A stretch of DNA of 50,041 nt from Opitutaceae bacterium (GTDB lineage: Bacteria; Verrucomicrobiota; Verrucomicrobiia; Opitutales; Opitutaceae): positions 1 to 50,041 of the forward strand of contig JAEUGY010000108.1 in NCBI GenBank assembly GCA_016794625.1, written 5' to 3'. The position numbers and the translations under genes were made by a program. Positions 16,189 through 25,560 of this stretch are shown piece after piece. Within the stretch, counting starts at the first letter, position 1; every line of letters starts with the position of its first letter. Below the pieces are notes generated by a model. That model had not been told where the DNA came from. It did not search any database and saw only the letters and a list, made by a program, of their open reading frames with translations.

Positions 16189-18933
16189 TCATCGGTCATC
16201 CCCCAAACCCGCCACGTAGGCGAGCAGGTCGCGCAATTCGAACCGCGAGAGGGCCGCGGGTACGCCCGTCTGCAGGCAGGCGCCGGGTGCGCCCGCGTCG
16301 AGCAGCGCCGTGAGCACGCGTTCGCGGGTCCAGCCGGTCACGGAACCGGTGAGGCGGTGGGGCGGCCCCTCCTCCGTCCTTCCGGATCGCGTGGTGTGAC
16401 ATTGAATACAGCTTGAATTCGCGGGACGCTCGAAGATCACCCGGCCGGCCTCCCGGTCGCCTCCGGCCAGCACCCCGCGGTGCCGCGCCAGTCGCTCGGG
16501 GGAAGCCCGCCGGGCGGCCTGCAGCTCGCGGAGCGCCGTGACCACGCCGACGTCGGTGCGTTGTTCCGCCGCGAAGAGCAGTTCGGCCTCCGCGGCCGCC
16601 GGCACCTCACCCGCCGCCAGTCGCTGGAGCGCCCGCACGAGCACTTCGTCCGCCCGCGCATCCGCCATCCCGGCGAGAACCAGGTACACGCGGCGCTGCT
16701 CCTCGGCCGTTCCGGTCTGGCTCATGGGTTCAAGCAAGGGCAGGCAGACGGCCGGGTGGCGTCGGGCGAGCACGGGAATCGAGGCGAGACGCAATTCGAC
16801 GCGGGGAGACCGGGCGGCGTGCTGGGCCGCGACTTCCAGCCGGAGGTCATCGAGCGTTTCCAGGGCCTGCAACGCGGCCACGCGCGTGGCCACCGGCCGT
16901 GCCTCCTGGTAAACCACGTCCCACAGGGCGTGCCCGGCACCGACCACCCCGAGTCCGGCCACCGCCCGGAGGGTGGCGATCTGGATCTCTTCCGGCGTCC
17001 TCGCCGGCATCCGGGAGAGGAAGTCCACAAAGATCTCCCGCGCCGGCGCGGGGTCGCGCGGGGGGAGCGGAGGGAGCGGCCGGCCGTTGACTCGGTCCCG
17101 GTCCGGGGGCCGGCCCCAACGTGCGAGGTGGTCGAGCGCTTCTGCCCGGTGCACCACCGGCGCGTTGATCCGGGCGGCGAACTCGGCCAAGGCCCGGGCA
17201 TTTTCCGGCTGGCCGAGGAGGGCGTGGGCCTGCAAGGCCCTCCTCACCACGGGCTCGTCATCCCAAGGCGACGACTCGAGCTGCGCCGCGAGCGCGGGCC
17301 GCGCGGAGGGGAGTTCAAGATCGTGCACCGCAATCACCGCCTCCCGCACCACCTCCGTGTCACCATCCTCGAGGAACCGCGCCACCACCGGGTCTCGCAT
17401 GCGTCGATAGGCCAGCAGTCCACCCAGGCGCACGGCGCGGGCGGGATCCGTGAGGGTCGCGAGCAGCGCCGGATCGGGACCGAGCCGCGCCAGCGCCACG
17501 ACGAGAGCATGGCGGACGAGCAGGTCGCGGTCGTCGTTGCGTCGGAGGGTCTCGATCAACGCCGGAATGGCATCGGGACGCCGGAGCTTCCCCAAACTCT
17601 GCGCCGCAAAGTAAACGACCCGGGGCGCGGGGTCGCGCAAGGCGGCGCGCAGCGAGCGAAACGCCTCGATACGAAAGGCGTCACCCAGCACTTTCGCGGC
17701 CTGCGCCCGGAGTTCGTCGTCGCGGTCCTCCAACAGGGCCGGCACGCGATTGAGCGCCGCCGGCACTGTCTCCGCGAGCTGGCCCAGCGCCCAAAGGGCG
17801 TGCCGGCGGGCAAGCGGAGCGGCCTCCACCCGCAGGACAATGGCCTCAAGGCTCGGCACACTGGACGCACCGCGTCGGGCCCATTCGAATTGCGCGGCGA
17901 GACGGTCGCGTCGGTCGGTTGCGGCCAGCCACGTGGTCAGTTCCTCCGCGTCAACCCGGGTGAGATCAGCCGCGGGTGGGTGACGAAGGGACGAGGCCGG
18001 CTTGGGAAACGAGGCTCCGGCTGCCTCACGCGTCAGCACCCAGATCCGCCCCCCGGGGGTGTCGGCCCCGGCGGTCCGGCGGCCGAGCTCGGCAACGTGC
18101 AACGAGCCCTCGTCGGCAAACGCGACACCGGCTGGTTGGAGCCCCGCCACGAGGCACCGGCCCGGTTGGACGGCGAAGCCGGCCCCGTCGGACTTTAGGC
18201 AATACGAATGGACCAGGCTCTCCTCGGGCGTCCGGCCGAGATGAGCCACGACGAGAGCGCCGGTCGGATCTGCGGCCCGGTCCGACTTAGGATCGAGGGC
18301 GAGCCCGATGGGACCGCCCTCCATCGTGCCCGCCGGGGGCACAATAAACGCGGGCCGCCGGCGATCCGTCCGGTTCCAGCGTCCTTCGCGCATCCACGGA
18401 CTCGCCTGGGGATCCGGCAGCGCAGCAAACGCTTCCCGCCAGCCGCTGTCGCCTCCCTCCACCACCGGCACGAGGCGCGCCGCGTCGCCCCACCCCGCCT
18501 CCGCATCGGTCGTGAACAGGTTGCCGGCATCATCCCACGCCCAGCCTCGGGGACGCCGCAGTCCAACCGCCACCTGTTCGCGCTGCGATCCGTCACGGCG
18601 ACTGCGCCAGATCTCGACGGACTCCGCATCCGTCGTCCCAGTCTCGTCTCCAACCAAAAAATACAAGCGATCATCCGGACCGATCACAGGCGCAAGCGGC
18701 TCAATCGCAGCTGGATGCCCTCTCTCGTGGGTCTCTCCGGCACCACGCTTCGGTCCGTCCGCACGCTCCAGGTTCGCCCCCTGCGGCGGTGGGGTCCGGC
18801 GCGTCACCGTCCAACCACGCGCCACCTGAAGTCGACGGGCGGCGGCGGACTCCGCCACGGCCTGCGTCGCATCGGGAGGCGCAGCGGCGAGCTGGAGCCC
18901 GGCCGCGAGCAGGAATCCGGCCCGCCATCGCAT
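16189..18933 (-). CDS. PVC-type HEAT-repeat protein with C-terminal cytochrome c motif
   Basis: 914 residues from ATG 18933 (MRWRAGFLLAAGLQLAAA signal peptide); upstream ATGs at 18966 and 19011 are alternatives. Order: an N-terminal propeller/dehydrogenase-like part (about 50-310; DDRLYFLVGDETG, VPVVEGGDSGWRE, GPIGLALDPKS), HEAT-like helical repeats (about 350-780; DDELRAQAAKVLGDAFRIEAF, RVVYFAAQSLGKL), and a C-terminal haem-binding domain with the motif CIQCH (NSSCIQCHTT). Such proteins are abundant in Planctomycetes and Verrucomicrobia and are thought to be exported sugar or polyol oxidases. The distal methionine ligand is not certain. It is divergent from the TonB receptor gene. Confidence 0.85.
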   Translation of the reverse strand: MRWRAGFLLAAGLQLAAAPPDATQAVAESAAARRLQVARGWTVTRRTPPPQGANLERADGPKRGAGETHERGHPAAIEPLAPVIGPDDRLYFLVGDETGTTDAESVEIWRSRRDGSQREQVAVGLRRPRGWAWDDAGNLFTTDAEAGWGDAARLVPVVEGGDSGWREAFAALPDPQASPWMREGRWNRTDRRRPAFIVPPAGTMEGGPIGLALDPKSDRAADPTGALVVAHLGRTPEESLVHSYCLKSDGAGFAVQPGRCLVAGLQPAGVAFADEGSLHVAELGRRTAGADTPGGRIWVLTREAAGASFPKPASSLRHPPAADLTRVDAEELTTWLAATDRRDRLAAQFEWARRGASSVPSLEAIVLRVEAAPLARRHALWALGQLAETVPAALNRVPALLEDRDDELRAQAAKVLGDAFRIEAFRSLRAALRDPAPRVVYFAAQSLGKLRRPDAIPALIETLRRNDDRDLLVRHALVVALARLGPDPALLATLTDPARAVRLGGLLAYRRMRDPVVARFLEDGDTEVVREAVIAVHDLELPSARPALAAQLESSPWDDEPVVRRALQAHALLGQPENARALAEFAARINAPVVHRAEALDHLARWGRPPDRDRVNGRPLPPLPPRDPAPAREIFVDFLSRMPARTPEEIQIATLRAVAGLGVVGAGHALWDVVYQEARPVATRVAALQALETLDDLRLEVAAQHAARSPRVELRLASIPVLARRHPAVCLPLLEPMSQTGTAEEQRRVYLVLAGMADARADEVLVRALQRLAAGEVPAAAEAELLFAAEQRTDVGVVTALRELQAARRASPERLARHRGVLAGGDREAGRVIFERPANSSCIQCHTTRSGRTEEGPPHRLTGSVTGWTRERVLTALLDAGAPGACLQTGVPAALSRFELRDLLAYVAGLGDDR

Positions 18934-19535
18934 CCGCGGCACGGAGATGAGGCTCAACGCGGGCATGAGCGGGATCGGGCAGAACGCGCGGCGCTGCGTC
19001 GGGTGGACCACGAGAGACGGTCGAGACGCGCGCGGGGCGTGCGGGACAAAGAGAAAGGGCGGAGAATCATGCGGCTTGGGACTCCGGAGGAGGAACGCGG
19101 CCAGAAAGAGAGGTCCGGGAAAGAGGGGCTAGGTGCCGGCGGGGTTTCGTCACCGGCACGACGCGGCGCGGCAGAGGAAATGTCCGGCAGCGAGCATCTG
19201 TCAAGTGACGAAGCCGGTTCACCCGTCCCTCCCGCGCTCAACGCTGGAAGGACATCGGGAACGTTCGTAGTGCTTTTCTGTTACACACCGACCACCGCTG
19301 CCTCGGTGGATCTGCGGCCGTGGTGCTGCAGCGGGCGTCGAAACCCTCGGAGGGACGACACCTGGTTTTACTTTACTGTGTAAGTATCAGCACGGTTGTC
19401 CCCGCCCTGGGTTTCTCGCACCACTGGACCCACCTCAGCGCTACCCCCTCTCCGAGCACGCGTTACACGTCGGCGTCTCCTCAACGGTCCTCCCGCACCG
19501 TAGCACCTGCTTTCGCCCCTCGATCCGAATTTCCC
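18934..19535. promoter_or_regulatory. 602-base divergent control region
   Basis: This separates the minus-strand HEAT/cytochrome gene from the plus-strand TonB receptor gene and must hold promoters for both transcripts. A small palindrome GAACGTTC lies at 19259-19266. I did not find a convincing -35/-10 pair. Open frames running through it on both strands are extensions of the true genes or artefacts. Confidence 0.5.
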
Positions 19536-22500
19536 ATGAAACTACTCCACGTCATCCCTCCTCGGGCATGTCGTTCGCCCGATTGTTCGATGCTTCCTCT
19601 CCGCTGGCCTGCGCTGGCCCTGCTCTGGAGTGCGCTCTGCATTCCAGCCTCGGTCGAGGCTCAACGCGTCGAGCCTCCGGAGGACGGCAAACCCAAGGGG
19701 GAGACCATTGTCCTGTCTCCGTTCGTCATCTCCGAGTCCGGCGCCGTCGGCTACCGTGCCACCAACTCCACCTCGGGCACCAGCCTGAACACACCGCTCA
19801 AGGAGCTCCCGATGTCCATCCAGGTCATCACGGAGGAGTTCATGTCCGACATCGGCGCGACGGACTTCACGGAGGCGCTGGCTTACTCCGCCGGCGTGTT
19901 CTCGGACACGCAGGAAGCCGAGGGCGGCTCCAATACCAGCAATGCCAACGAGGGTGGAGGTTCGGCGGAGCGCTCGGCCTCGGCCAGCGCCCGCGGTAAT
20001 CGGTTCGCGAACGTGGTCACCATTCGCGGCTTTGATGTGCCGTTTCAAACCCGGCTCGGCTTCCGTGTCGGCGGTCTGGTCATCACCCCGACGACCAATA
20101 TCGCACTCGGGGGGCTGCTCGACTCGGTGAACATGGACCGGCTGGAGGTGGTCAAGGGCCCCAACTCGCTGCTCTACGGCGTCGGCGTGCTCTCGGGCAT
20201 CGTAAACACGATCCCGAAAAAACCGACCTCCGCTCCGCAGTTCGACGCCTCTGTCTCGGTCGGCAGCTACGGCTTCCGTCGCGGCACCCTCGATGCCTCC
20301 ACTCGTGTGTTCAAACGCGGCGACCACTCGTTGAACGCCCGTGTCGCCGGCTCCTGGGAGGAGCGGGAGCACTACACCGACTGGCAGACCAAAAAACAGC
20401 AGTATCAGGTGGGTCAGCTCGATTACTTCTACAAGGACAAGGCCAACGCCTTTTTTGAATTCCAGACATCCCGGTCGAAGCTCAACGGAACCGGCGACCA
20501 GTGGATTTTCGACGACGGCGGCGGCTCGGAGCCGTTCTTCCGCAACGAATGGGATGAAGCCTACAATTTCGCCCGCCAGTCCGGACCGATCGCCGGCGTC
20601 GGCGAGGTCTCGCGCCGCATCATCACGGTCGACGCCGCGGGTCGCCCGCTGCGCAACCCGCGGGTGGAACTGTTCTACACCGAAGCCGACCCCGCCAAGC
20701 GGCGCCTGATGGGCGGAGCCCTGCCTGACTCCACGCGGCTGACCGGACCGGACACGTACGAAAAGCGCGACGAGGACAATCTGTTGTTCAACGTCGATCT
20801 CACCCCCACCCAGAATCTCGCCCTCTCCGGCGGGGCCTACTACACGAAGCAGGAGACCGAGGAGTTCGCGCTCAACGTTCTTAACATCAACAACGCGGTG
20901 GGTGGCGTGAACCTGCGCAACACCCTCACTGCGATCGGCGACACCGAATTCACCGTCAACGACGTGGTTTCCGTCACCAATCCGTTCTTTGTGACACGCG
21001 ACCGGCTGAACGCGGCCGACGTCAACCCCTTCGACAATGTCAAACTGACCCGCTACTGGTGGAGCAAGCGTCCCACGTCCAGCGAGTCCTTCCAGTGGCG
21101 CCTGCGGGCCACGTATGCGCGCGACATCGACGTGCCGGTCATCGGCGCCAGCAACCACCGCGTCCTGGTGGGCAACCACTTCATCAATGACAAGGTCCGG
21201 TTCCTCAATGGGGAGGAAACCGCGGTCCGCGCCTACAATCGCGACACGGCGCTGACTGATAGTCTCTACTTTCGTCCGGTCGACGACTACTCAGTCTTTC
21301 GCTACAAGGGCGAGAGCCTGGCCATGCCGGGTACGCGCTACTCGGAGCAGGATATCTGGTTTCGTGGCTACTATGGCGTCTACCAGGGCAAATTCTGGAA
21401 GGACAAGATCGGCACGATCCTTGGTCTGCGGTACGATGAGTACAACGCCACCACGCGCGACTTCATCCGTCTTTCGCCGGAGCGGACCGCCGGGCTGACC
21501 CAGGCGCAGATTCAGGCGCAGGAAGTCGGCTACGTGAACAACCCGGACAATCTCACCTACGGCACATTCCCCGCGACGGACAACTTTCCGGAGGCGATCA
21601 GCAAATGGTCGAAGACGTTCGCCCTCAACTACCAGATCACCGACCAGATCACGGCCTATGGTCTCTACTCGGAGGGCATCGCGCCCAACACGGGCCTGAC
21701 CGACGGCAATAACGAGTTCATTGAAGCCGAGGAAACCTCGTCCCGGGAGATCGGCGTCAAATTCAGCCTGAAGAACAACCGCCTCTCCGGCAGTGTATCG
21801 GTGTATCAAATCAAGCGAAAGAATGCGATTTGGGACTTCGCCTACGCCCCCGCTCCGGCCAAGTGGATCGGCTCCCCCAACCCGCCAGTCAACCTCCAGG
21901 TCACCTCGAACCGTTTTGATCCGACCCCGTCGGTCGGACGCCAGGTGCTGACCTACGGCATCAACGCCAAGGAGACCCCGCCGGAATTCCAGAACGCCTA
22001 CGTCGCCGGCAACTCCTCGACCATCGACCCGAACACCCTGCACAAGACGTACTACATCACGACCCGCGATCCGGCGGGCAACACGATCCGGCAGCAGATC
22101 CCCGGGCTGATCGATTTCGCCAACCCGGGCGGCACCGCGAACGATCCGCAGATCTTCTACGTCAAGCACTCGGACATGGATACGCCGTTCGACTTTTCCT
22201 ACACGGACGCCGGCAAGCTGGTGACCAAGCGCTTCACCTGGCGGCAGTGGTTCGAAAAGGCCTTCTTCAACCGTGCGGTGTCCGGCAGCGTTCCGGGTCA
22301 GTACGATCCCATCAATTACACCCGCCAGGAATCCTTCTTCGGCGAGTTCAAGGGGGGCAACAATCCGTCGCTCGACAGCTCGTCCGGCGCCAACGTGACC
22401 TTCGATGACGAGGCGCGCGGGGGTGACGTGGAGATCATCTTCCAGCCCAACCCCAACTTCCAGCTGCTGTTCAACTATTCCTACACCGAACGCGCCGCCC

Positions 22501-23126
22501 AGGGGGCGTTCAACATGGTGGACTATATCTCGCTCGAGGATGGCAATCTCTTCGCCGGCACGGAGTACGATCGCATCGTCCAGGTGTTTGGCCGCGAGGC
22601 TTTCGGCATCCAGTCGAAGGACACCAATGGGGACGGCTTCGCCGACGAGTTCCTCGACCGGAACGGCCGCGAGATCAACGAGCAGAACCCGTTGCGCCCG
22701 AGCGACGCCATCTCCGGGATCGACGGCGTCAGCCTGTTTTTCAACCCGGCCCATCAGGTGACCGTTTGGGGCAAATATGATTTCACCGCCGGCCGATTGA
22801 AGAACCTGGGTTTGGGCCTGGGCGTCAACTATTCCAGTGGCGCGCCGACCTCGATCACGATTGGCGGCCGGAGAATCGGCGAGAATCTCTTCCCGACGCC
22901 CAATACGCCCGAGAATTGGACGGTGAACTCCGGACTCTATTACAAGTTCAAGGCCGGTCCCACCCGCTGGCGGCTGCGGCTGAACGTCAACAATCTGCTC
23001 GACGACCGCGTCGATGGCACCACCGCCTCCTACACCGACGCGTTCAACAACCGCACGGTGAACAAGCGCACCGAGATCTTCCGCTACCCCCGTTCCATCC
23101 GTTTCTCCGCTTCCGTCGACTACTGA
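19536..23126 (+). CDS. TonB-dependent outer-membrane receptor
   Basis: 1196 residues from ATG 19536. The signal peptide is somewhat long (core PLRWPALALLWSALCIPA). A TonB-box-like segment (ETIVLSPFVIS) is followed by a plug domain (LKELPMSIQVITEEFMSDIGATDFTEALAYSAGVF; LEVVKGPNSLLYGVGVLSGIVNTIPKKP) and a 22-strand barrel ending in RFSASVDY*, with terminal aromatic. The size is typical of large verrucomicrobial receptors, which import siderophores, vitamins or oligosaccharides. The genes that follow (secreted protein, sugar isomerase) favour a carbohydrate or related substrate. The frame is open to 19320, but that extension is not leader-like. Confidence 0.92.
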   Translation: MKLLHVIPPRACRSPDCSMLPLRWPALALLWSALCIPASVEAQRVEPPEDGKPKGETIVLSPFVISESGAVGYRATNSTSGTSLNTPLKELPMSIQVITEEFMSDIGATDFTEALAYSAGVFSDTQEAEGGSNTSNANEGGGSAERSASASARGNRFANVVTIRGFDVPFQTRLGFRVGGLVITPTTNIALGGLLDSVNMDRLEVVKGPNSLLYGVGVLSGIVNTIPKKPTSAPQFDASVSVGSYGFRRGTLDASTRVFKRGDHSLNARVAGSWEEREHYTDWQTKKQQYQVGQLDYFYKDKANAFFEFQTSRSKLNGTGDQWIFDDGGGSEPFFRNEWDEAYNFARQSGPIAGVGEVSRRIITVDAAGRPLRNPRVELFYTEADPAKRRLMGGALPDSTRLTGPDTYEKRDEDNLLFNVDLTPTQNLALSGGAYYTKQETEEFALNVLNINNAVGGVNLRNTLTAIGDTEFTVNDVVSVTNPFFVTRDRLNAADVNPFDNVKLTRYWWSKRPTSSESFQWRLRATYARDIDVPVIGASNHRVLVGNHFINDKVRFLNGEETAVRAYNRDTALTDSLYFRPVDDYSVFRYKGESLAMPGTRYSEQDIWFRGYYGVYQGKFWKDKIGTILGLRYDEYNATTRDFIRLSPERTAGLTQAQIQAQEVGYVNNPDNLTYGTFPATDNFPEAISKWSKTFALNYQITDQITAYGLYSEGIAPNTGLTDGNNEFIEAEETSSREIGVKFSLKNNRLSGSVSVYQIKRKNAIWDFAYAPAPAKWIGSPNPPVNLQVTSNRFDPTPSVGRQVLTYGINAKETPPEFQNAYVAGNSSTIDPNTLHKTYYITTRDPAGNTIRQQIPGLIDFANPGGTANDPQIFYVKHSDMDTPFDFSYTDAGKLVTKRFTWRQWFEKAFFNRAVSGSVPGQYDPINYTRQESFFGEFKGGNNPSLDSSSGANVTFDDEARGGDVEIIFQPNPNFQLLFNYSYTERAAQGAFNMVDYISLEDGNLFAGTEYDRIVQVFGREAFGIQSKDTNGDGFADEFLDRNGREINEQNPLRPSDAISGIDGVSLFFNPAHQVTVWGKYDFTAGRLKNLGLGLGVNYSSGAPTSITIGGRRIGENLFPTPNTPENWTVNSGLYYKFKAGPTRWRLRLNVNNLLDDRVDGTTASYTDAFNNRTVNKRTEIFRYPRSIRFSASVDY

Positions 23127-23213
23127 AGCCCTGTCCTCCGCCCGTCACGCCACCGCGCCCCGACGGCGCGAGGCCCCTGCCTTGTCTCTTTTTCCAGTCA
23201 CACCCATCCATCC

Positions 23214-24500
23214 ATGAAAACACGCACGCTTGCGACCCTCACCCTCCCACTCTGCCTTGCCCTGAACGTCCAGGCCCAATGGCAGAAATTCGACGACTTC
23301 CAGGGAGGCAACCTCAACAAATGGACGTTCACCCAGAGTGACGTCGGCACCACGGCCGATTCCAGCGTCGAGATCGTCAACGATCCCGACACCGCCGCCG
23401 CGGCCGCCGGCAACAAGGTCATGCGGATGAATCCGGGTTCCCCCTACGCGAGCGACCATCGCAGCCGGCTCATCGGACGCGTGCCTCCGATCAACTACGG
23501 AACGACCGGCACCCTGTTCTTCCGCTGGTACACCGCGACCGTGACGATCAATGGGACCAAGTTCGCGCCGGAGATCGACATGGTGGTCGGCATGTCCGCG
23601 GTCGACATCCCCACGCAGTACAACGAGTATGGACCCCTGACCGGCTTCGATGTGGGTGAGCAGCAGTACCGCGCCTACAACGGTGACGCCAATCCCCTCA
23701 CTCCGGCCTCGGTCATCGGCTTCCAGAACATTCTGGCCAACAACCGGCCGAACGATGTCTGGGTTTCCCAGTGGTTCTATGTGCGCAATCTCGACGTGGC
23801 CAACCAGCGCCAGGACTATCAGGTCTACAATCGCGTGGGAGCCACCGGCACACCGGTGCTCGTCTATCCCTTCGAAGCGGGCGAGTTTGCCGGTTTTCGC
23901 GCCAAACCCGACGGCGATCTTGACCGGGCCAACGCCCATCTTGATGTGTTTGCCTTCACCAATAGCGCCGGCACCATCGCCGTCCCGCAGGCGCTCGACG
24001 CCGCCTACTATGCGGATGACGTCTACGTCGACCAAAACGGGCTGAATCTCTCGGATCCCGCCGCTCCGGGTGGCACCCCGGTGCCGAGCACGGCTCCGAA
24101 ACTGGTCAATATCGCTACGCGTGGCGAGGTTCTGACGGGGGACAAGATCCTCATCGCCGGCTTCACCATCTCCGGTTCTTCACCGCAGCAAGTGCTGATC
24201 CGCGCGGTCGGTCCCACACTCGGCGGCTTCGGTGTCGCCGGAACGCTCCAGGCTCCCGTTCTGACCCTTTTCACCTCGGCCGGCGCCCAGCTCAACACCA
24301 ACACCCGATGGGGCACGGCGACCAACGCCGCCGCCATCCCGGCGGCCGCCGCCTCGGTCGGCGCCTTCCCGCTGACCGCCGGATCGGCCGACAGCTGTCT
24401 GCTGGTCACCCTGCCGCCGGGCGGCTACAGTGCCCAAGTCAGCGGTGCGGGCGGCACGACCGGCGTCGTCCTGGCCGAAGTCTACTCCATCTCCCAATAA
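23214..24500 (+). CDS. Secreted protein with lectin-like N-terminus and Opitutaceae C-terminal domain
   Basis: 428 residues. Signal peptide MKTRTLATLTLPLCLALNVQA. Residues about 23-290 look like a jelly-roll/concanavalin-type beta-sandwich (WQKFDDFQGGNLNKWTFTQ, GTLFFRWYTATV, YYADDVYVDQNG), often seen in glycan-binding or PEP-CTERM-related proteins. The last 130 residues (KLVNIATRGEVLTGDKILIAGFTISG ... GVVLAEVYSIS) are the same domain found at the end of the 11059-12237 protein. It lies 87 bases after the TonB receptor gene, so it is probably co-expressed and acts at the surface in the same uptake process. No catalytic residues identified. Confidence 0.78.
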   Translation: MKTRTLATLTLPLCLALNVQAQWQKFDDFQGGNLNKWTFTQSDVGTTADSSVEIVNDPDTAAAAAGNKVMRMNPGSPYASDHRSRLIGRVPPINYGTTGTLFFRWYTATVTINGTKFAPEIDMVVGMSAVDIPTQYNEYGPLTGFDVGEQQYRAYNGDANPLTPASVIGFQNILANNRPNDVWVSQWFYVRNLDVANQRQDYQVYNRVGATGTPVLVYPFEAGEFAGFRAKPDGDLDRANAHLDVFAFTNSAGTIAVPQALDAAYYADDVYVDQNGLNLSDPAAPGGTPVPSTAPKLVNIATRGEVLTGDKILIAGFTISGSSPQQVLIRAVGPTLGGFGVAGTLQAPVLTLFTSAGAQLNTNTRWGTATNAAAIPAAAASVGAFPLTAGSADSCLLVTLPPGGYSAQVSGAGGTTGVVLAEVYSISQ

Positions 24501-24513
24501 CCCTCCCCTTCCC

Positions 24514-25461
24514 ATGTCCCAACTCTCCTCCCGCCGAGATTTCTTCAAGCGTTCGGCGAGCCTCTCCCTGGTCGCCGCCGCCGGTCTCGGTCTTCCCGTC
24601 GTGTCCTCTTTCGGGCAAACCCCGTTTCGTCGTCGCGGCGGACCCAAACTGAAATCCAGTCTGAACGCCTACTCGTTCAGCGACGCCCTCACCGCGCGCG
24701 ATGGCAAGCCCGCGGAGATGACGCTCTTCAACCTGCTGGATTTCTGCGCCGACCAGAATTTCGACGCCATCGACCCAACCGGTTACTTCTTCCCGGGGTA
24801 CCCGAAGGTGCCGACCGACGCCTACATCGCCACCTTCAAGCGACGCGCGCACGAGCTGGGCCTGGCCATCAGCGGGACTGGCATCCGCAACAACTTCGCC
24901 CAGGCCGACAAGGCTGCCCGTGCGGTCGATGTGCAGCGGGCCAAGGACTGGATCGAAGCCGCCGCCAAGATGGGCGCCCCGGTTCTCCGCGTCTTCGCTG
25001 GACACGAGGACAAGGACGCCAAACGCGACGAGGTCGCCAAGTGGATGGCGGAGGACCTGCAGACGTGCTGTGAGCACGGTAAAAAATTCGGCGTCATGGT
25101 GGGTGTGCAAAACCACGGCGACTTCCTCAAGACCGCCGAGCAGACGATCGACATGGTCAAGCGGGTCAACTCCGAGTGGCTCGGGGTGATTTTGGATACT
25201 GGCAATTACCCGACGGACCCGTACCGTGAGATCGCCGCGGTCCTGCCCTACACGGTCAATTTCCAGATCAAGGAGAGCCCATACGGCAAGGACAGTCCGA
25301 TCCGCCTCGACCTCAACCGGTTCGTCAAGATCGTGCGCGACGCGGGGTATCGCGGCTACCTGCCGATCGAAACCCTGCCCGTCGTGAACGTGAAGTACGA
25401 GCCGCTCAAGGTCGTGCCGCGCTTCCACGCCGAAGTCCAGGCGGCGTTCAACCGCAGTTGA
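24514..25461 (+). CDS. Twin-arginine-exported sugar phosphate isomerase/epimerase-like protein
   Basis: 315 residues. Starts at ATG 24514, 13 bases after the previous stop; the N-terminus SSRRDFFKRSASLSLVAAAGLGL is a Tat signal peptide. The rest is a xylose-isomerase-like TIM barrel (AP endonuclease 2 family) with LKSSLNAYSF, FDAIDPTGYF, VLRVFAGHED, VMVGVQNHGDF, GVILDTGNYP, and GYLPIETLP, giving the usual His/Asp/Glu metal ligands. These enzymes isomerise or epimerise free sugars, keto sugars or inositols. It ends the TonB-receptor transcription unit, since a strong terminator follows. Confidence 0.88.
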   Translation: MSQLSSRRDFFKRSASLSLVAAAGLGLPVVSSFGQTPFRRRGGPKLKSSLNAYSFSDALTARDGKPAEMTLFNLLDFCADQNFDAIDPTGYFFPGYPKVPTDAYIATFKRRAHELGLAISGTGIRNNFAQADKAARAVDVQRAKDWIEAAAKMGAPVLRVFAGHEDKDAKRDEVAKWMAEDLQTCCEHGKKFGVMVGVQNHGDFLKTAEQTIDMVKRVNSEWLGVILDTGNYPTDPYREIAAVLPYTVNFQIKESPYGKDSPIRLDLNRFVKIVRDAGYRGYLPIETLPVVNVKYEPLKVVPRFHAEVQAAFNRS

Positions 25462-25474
25462 TCCTCAGCCCGAG

Positions 25475-25504
25475 CCCGCCGTCCACCCCGTGGACGGCGG
25501 GTTT
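25475..25504 (+). terminator. Rho-independent terminator
   Basis: A perfect 12-bp stem, CCCGCCGTCCAC (25475-25486) and GTGGACGGCGGG (25490-25501), with a three-base loop CCC, is followed by TTT. It lies 13 bases after the isomerase stop codon and ends the TonB receptor-secreted protein-isomerase unit. The T-tract is short, but the stem is very stable. Confidence 0.85.
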
Positions 25505-25560
25505 GCGTCGGACCGCCCTTTCGTCCCGTATCTGTGTCGCCCTTCCTTCCCGCCCGTCCG

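Noticed and set aside
19259-19266. GAACGTTC as a LacI operator
   Set aside because: An eight-base palindrome is common by chance and does not match the central CG-rich LacI consensus with confidence.
19542-22754. Long minus-strand frames (19542-21179 and 21291-22754) opposite the first TonB receptor
   Set aside because: The same explanation: antisense to an obvious coding sequence and without recognisable motifs.
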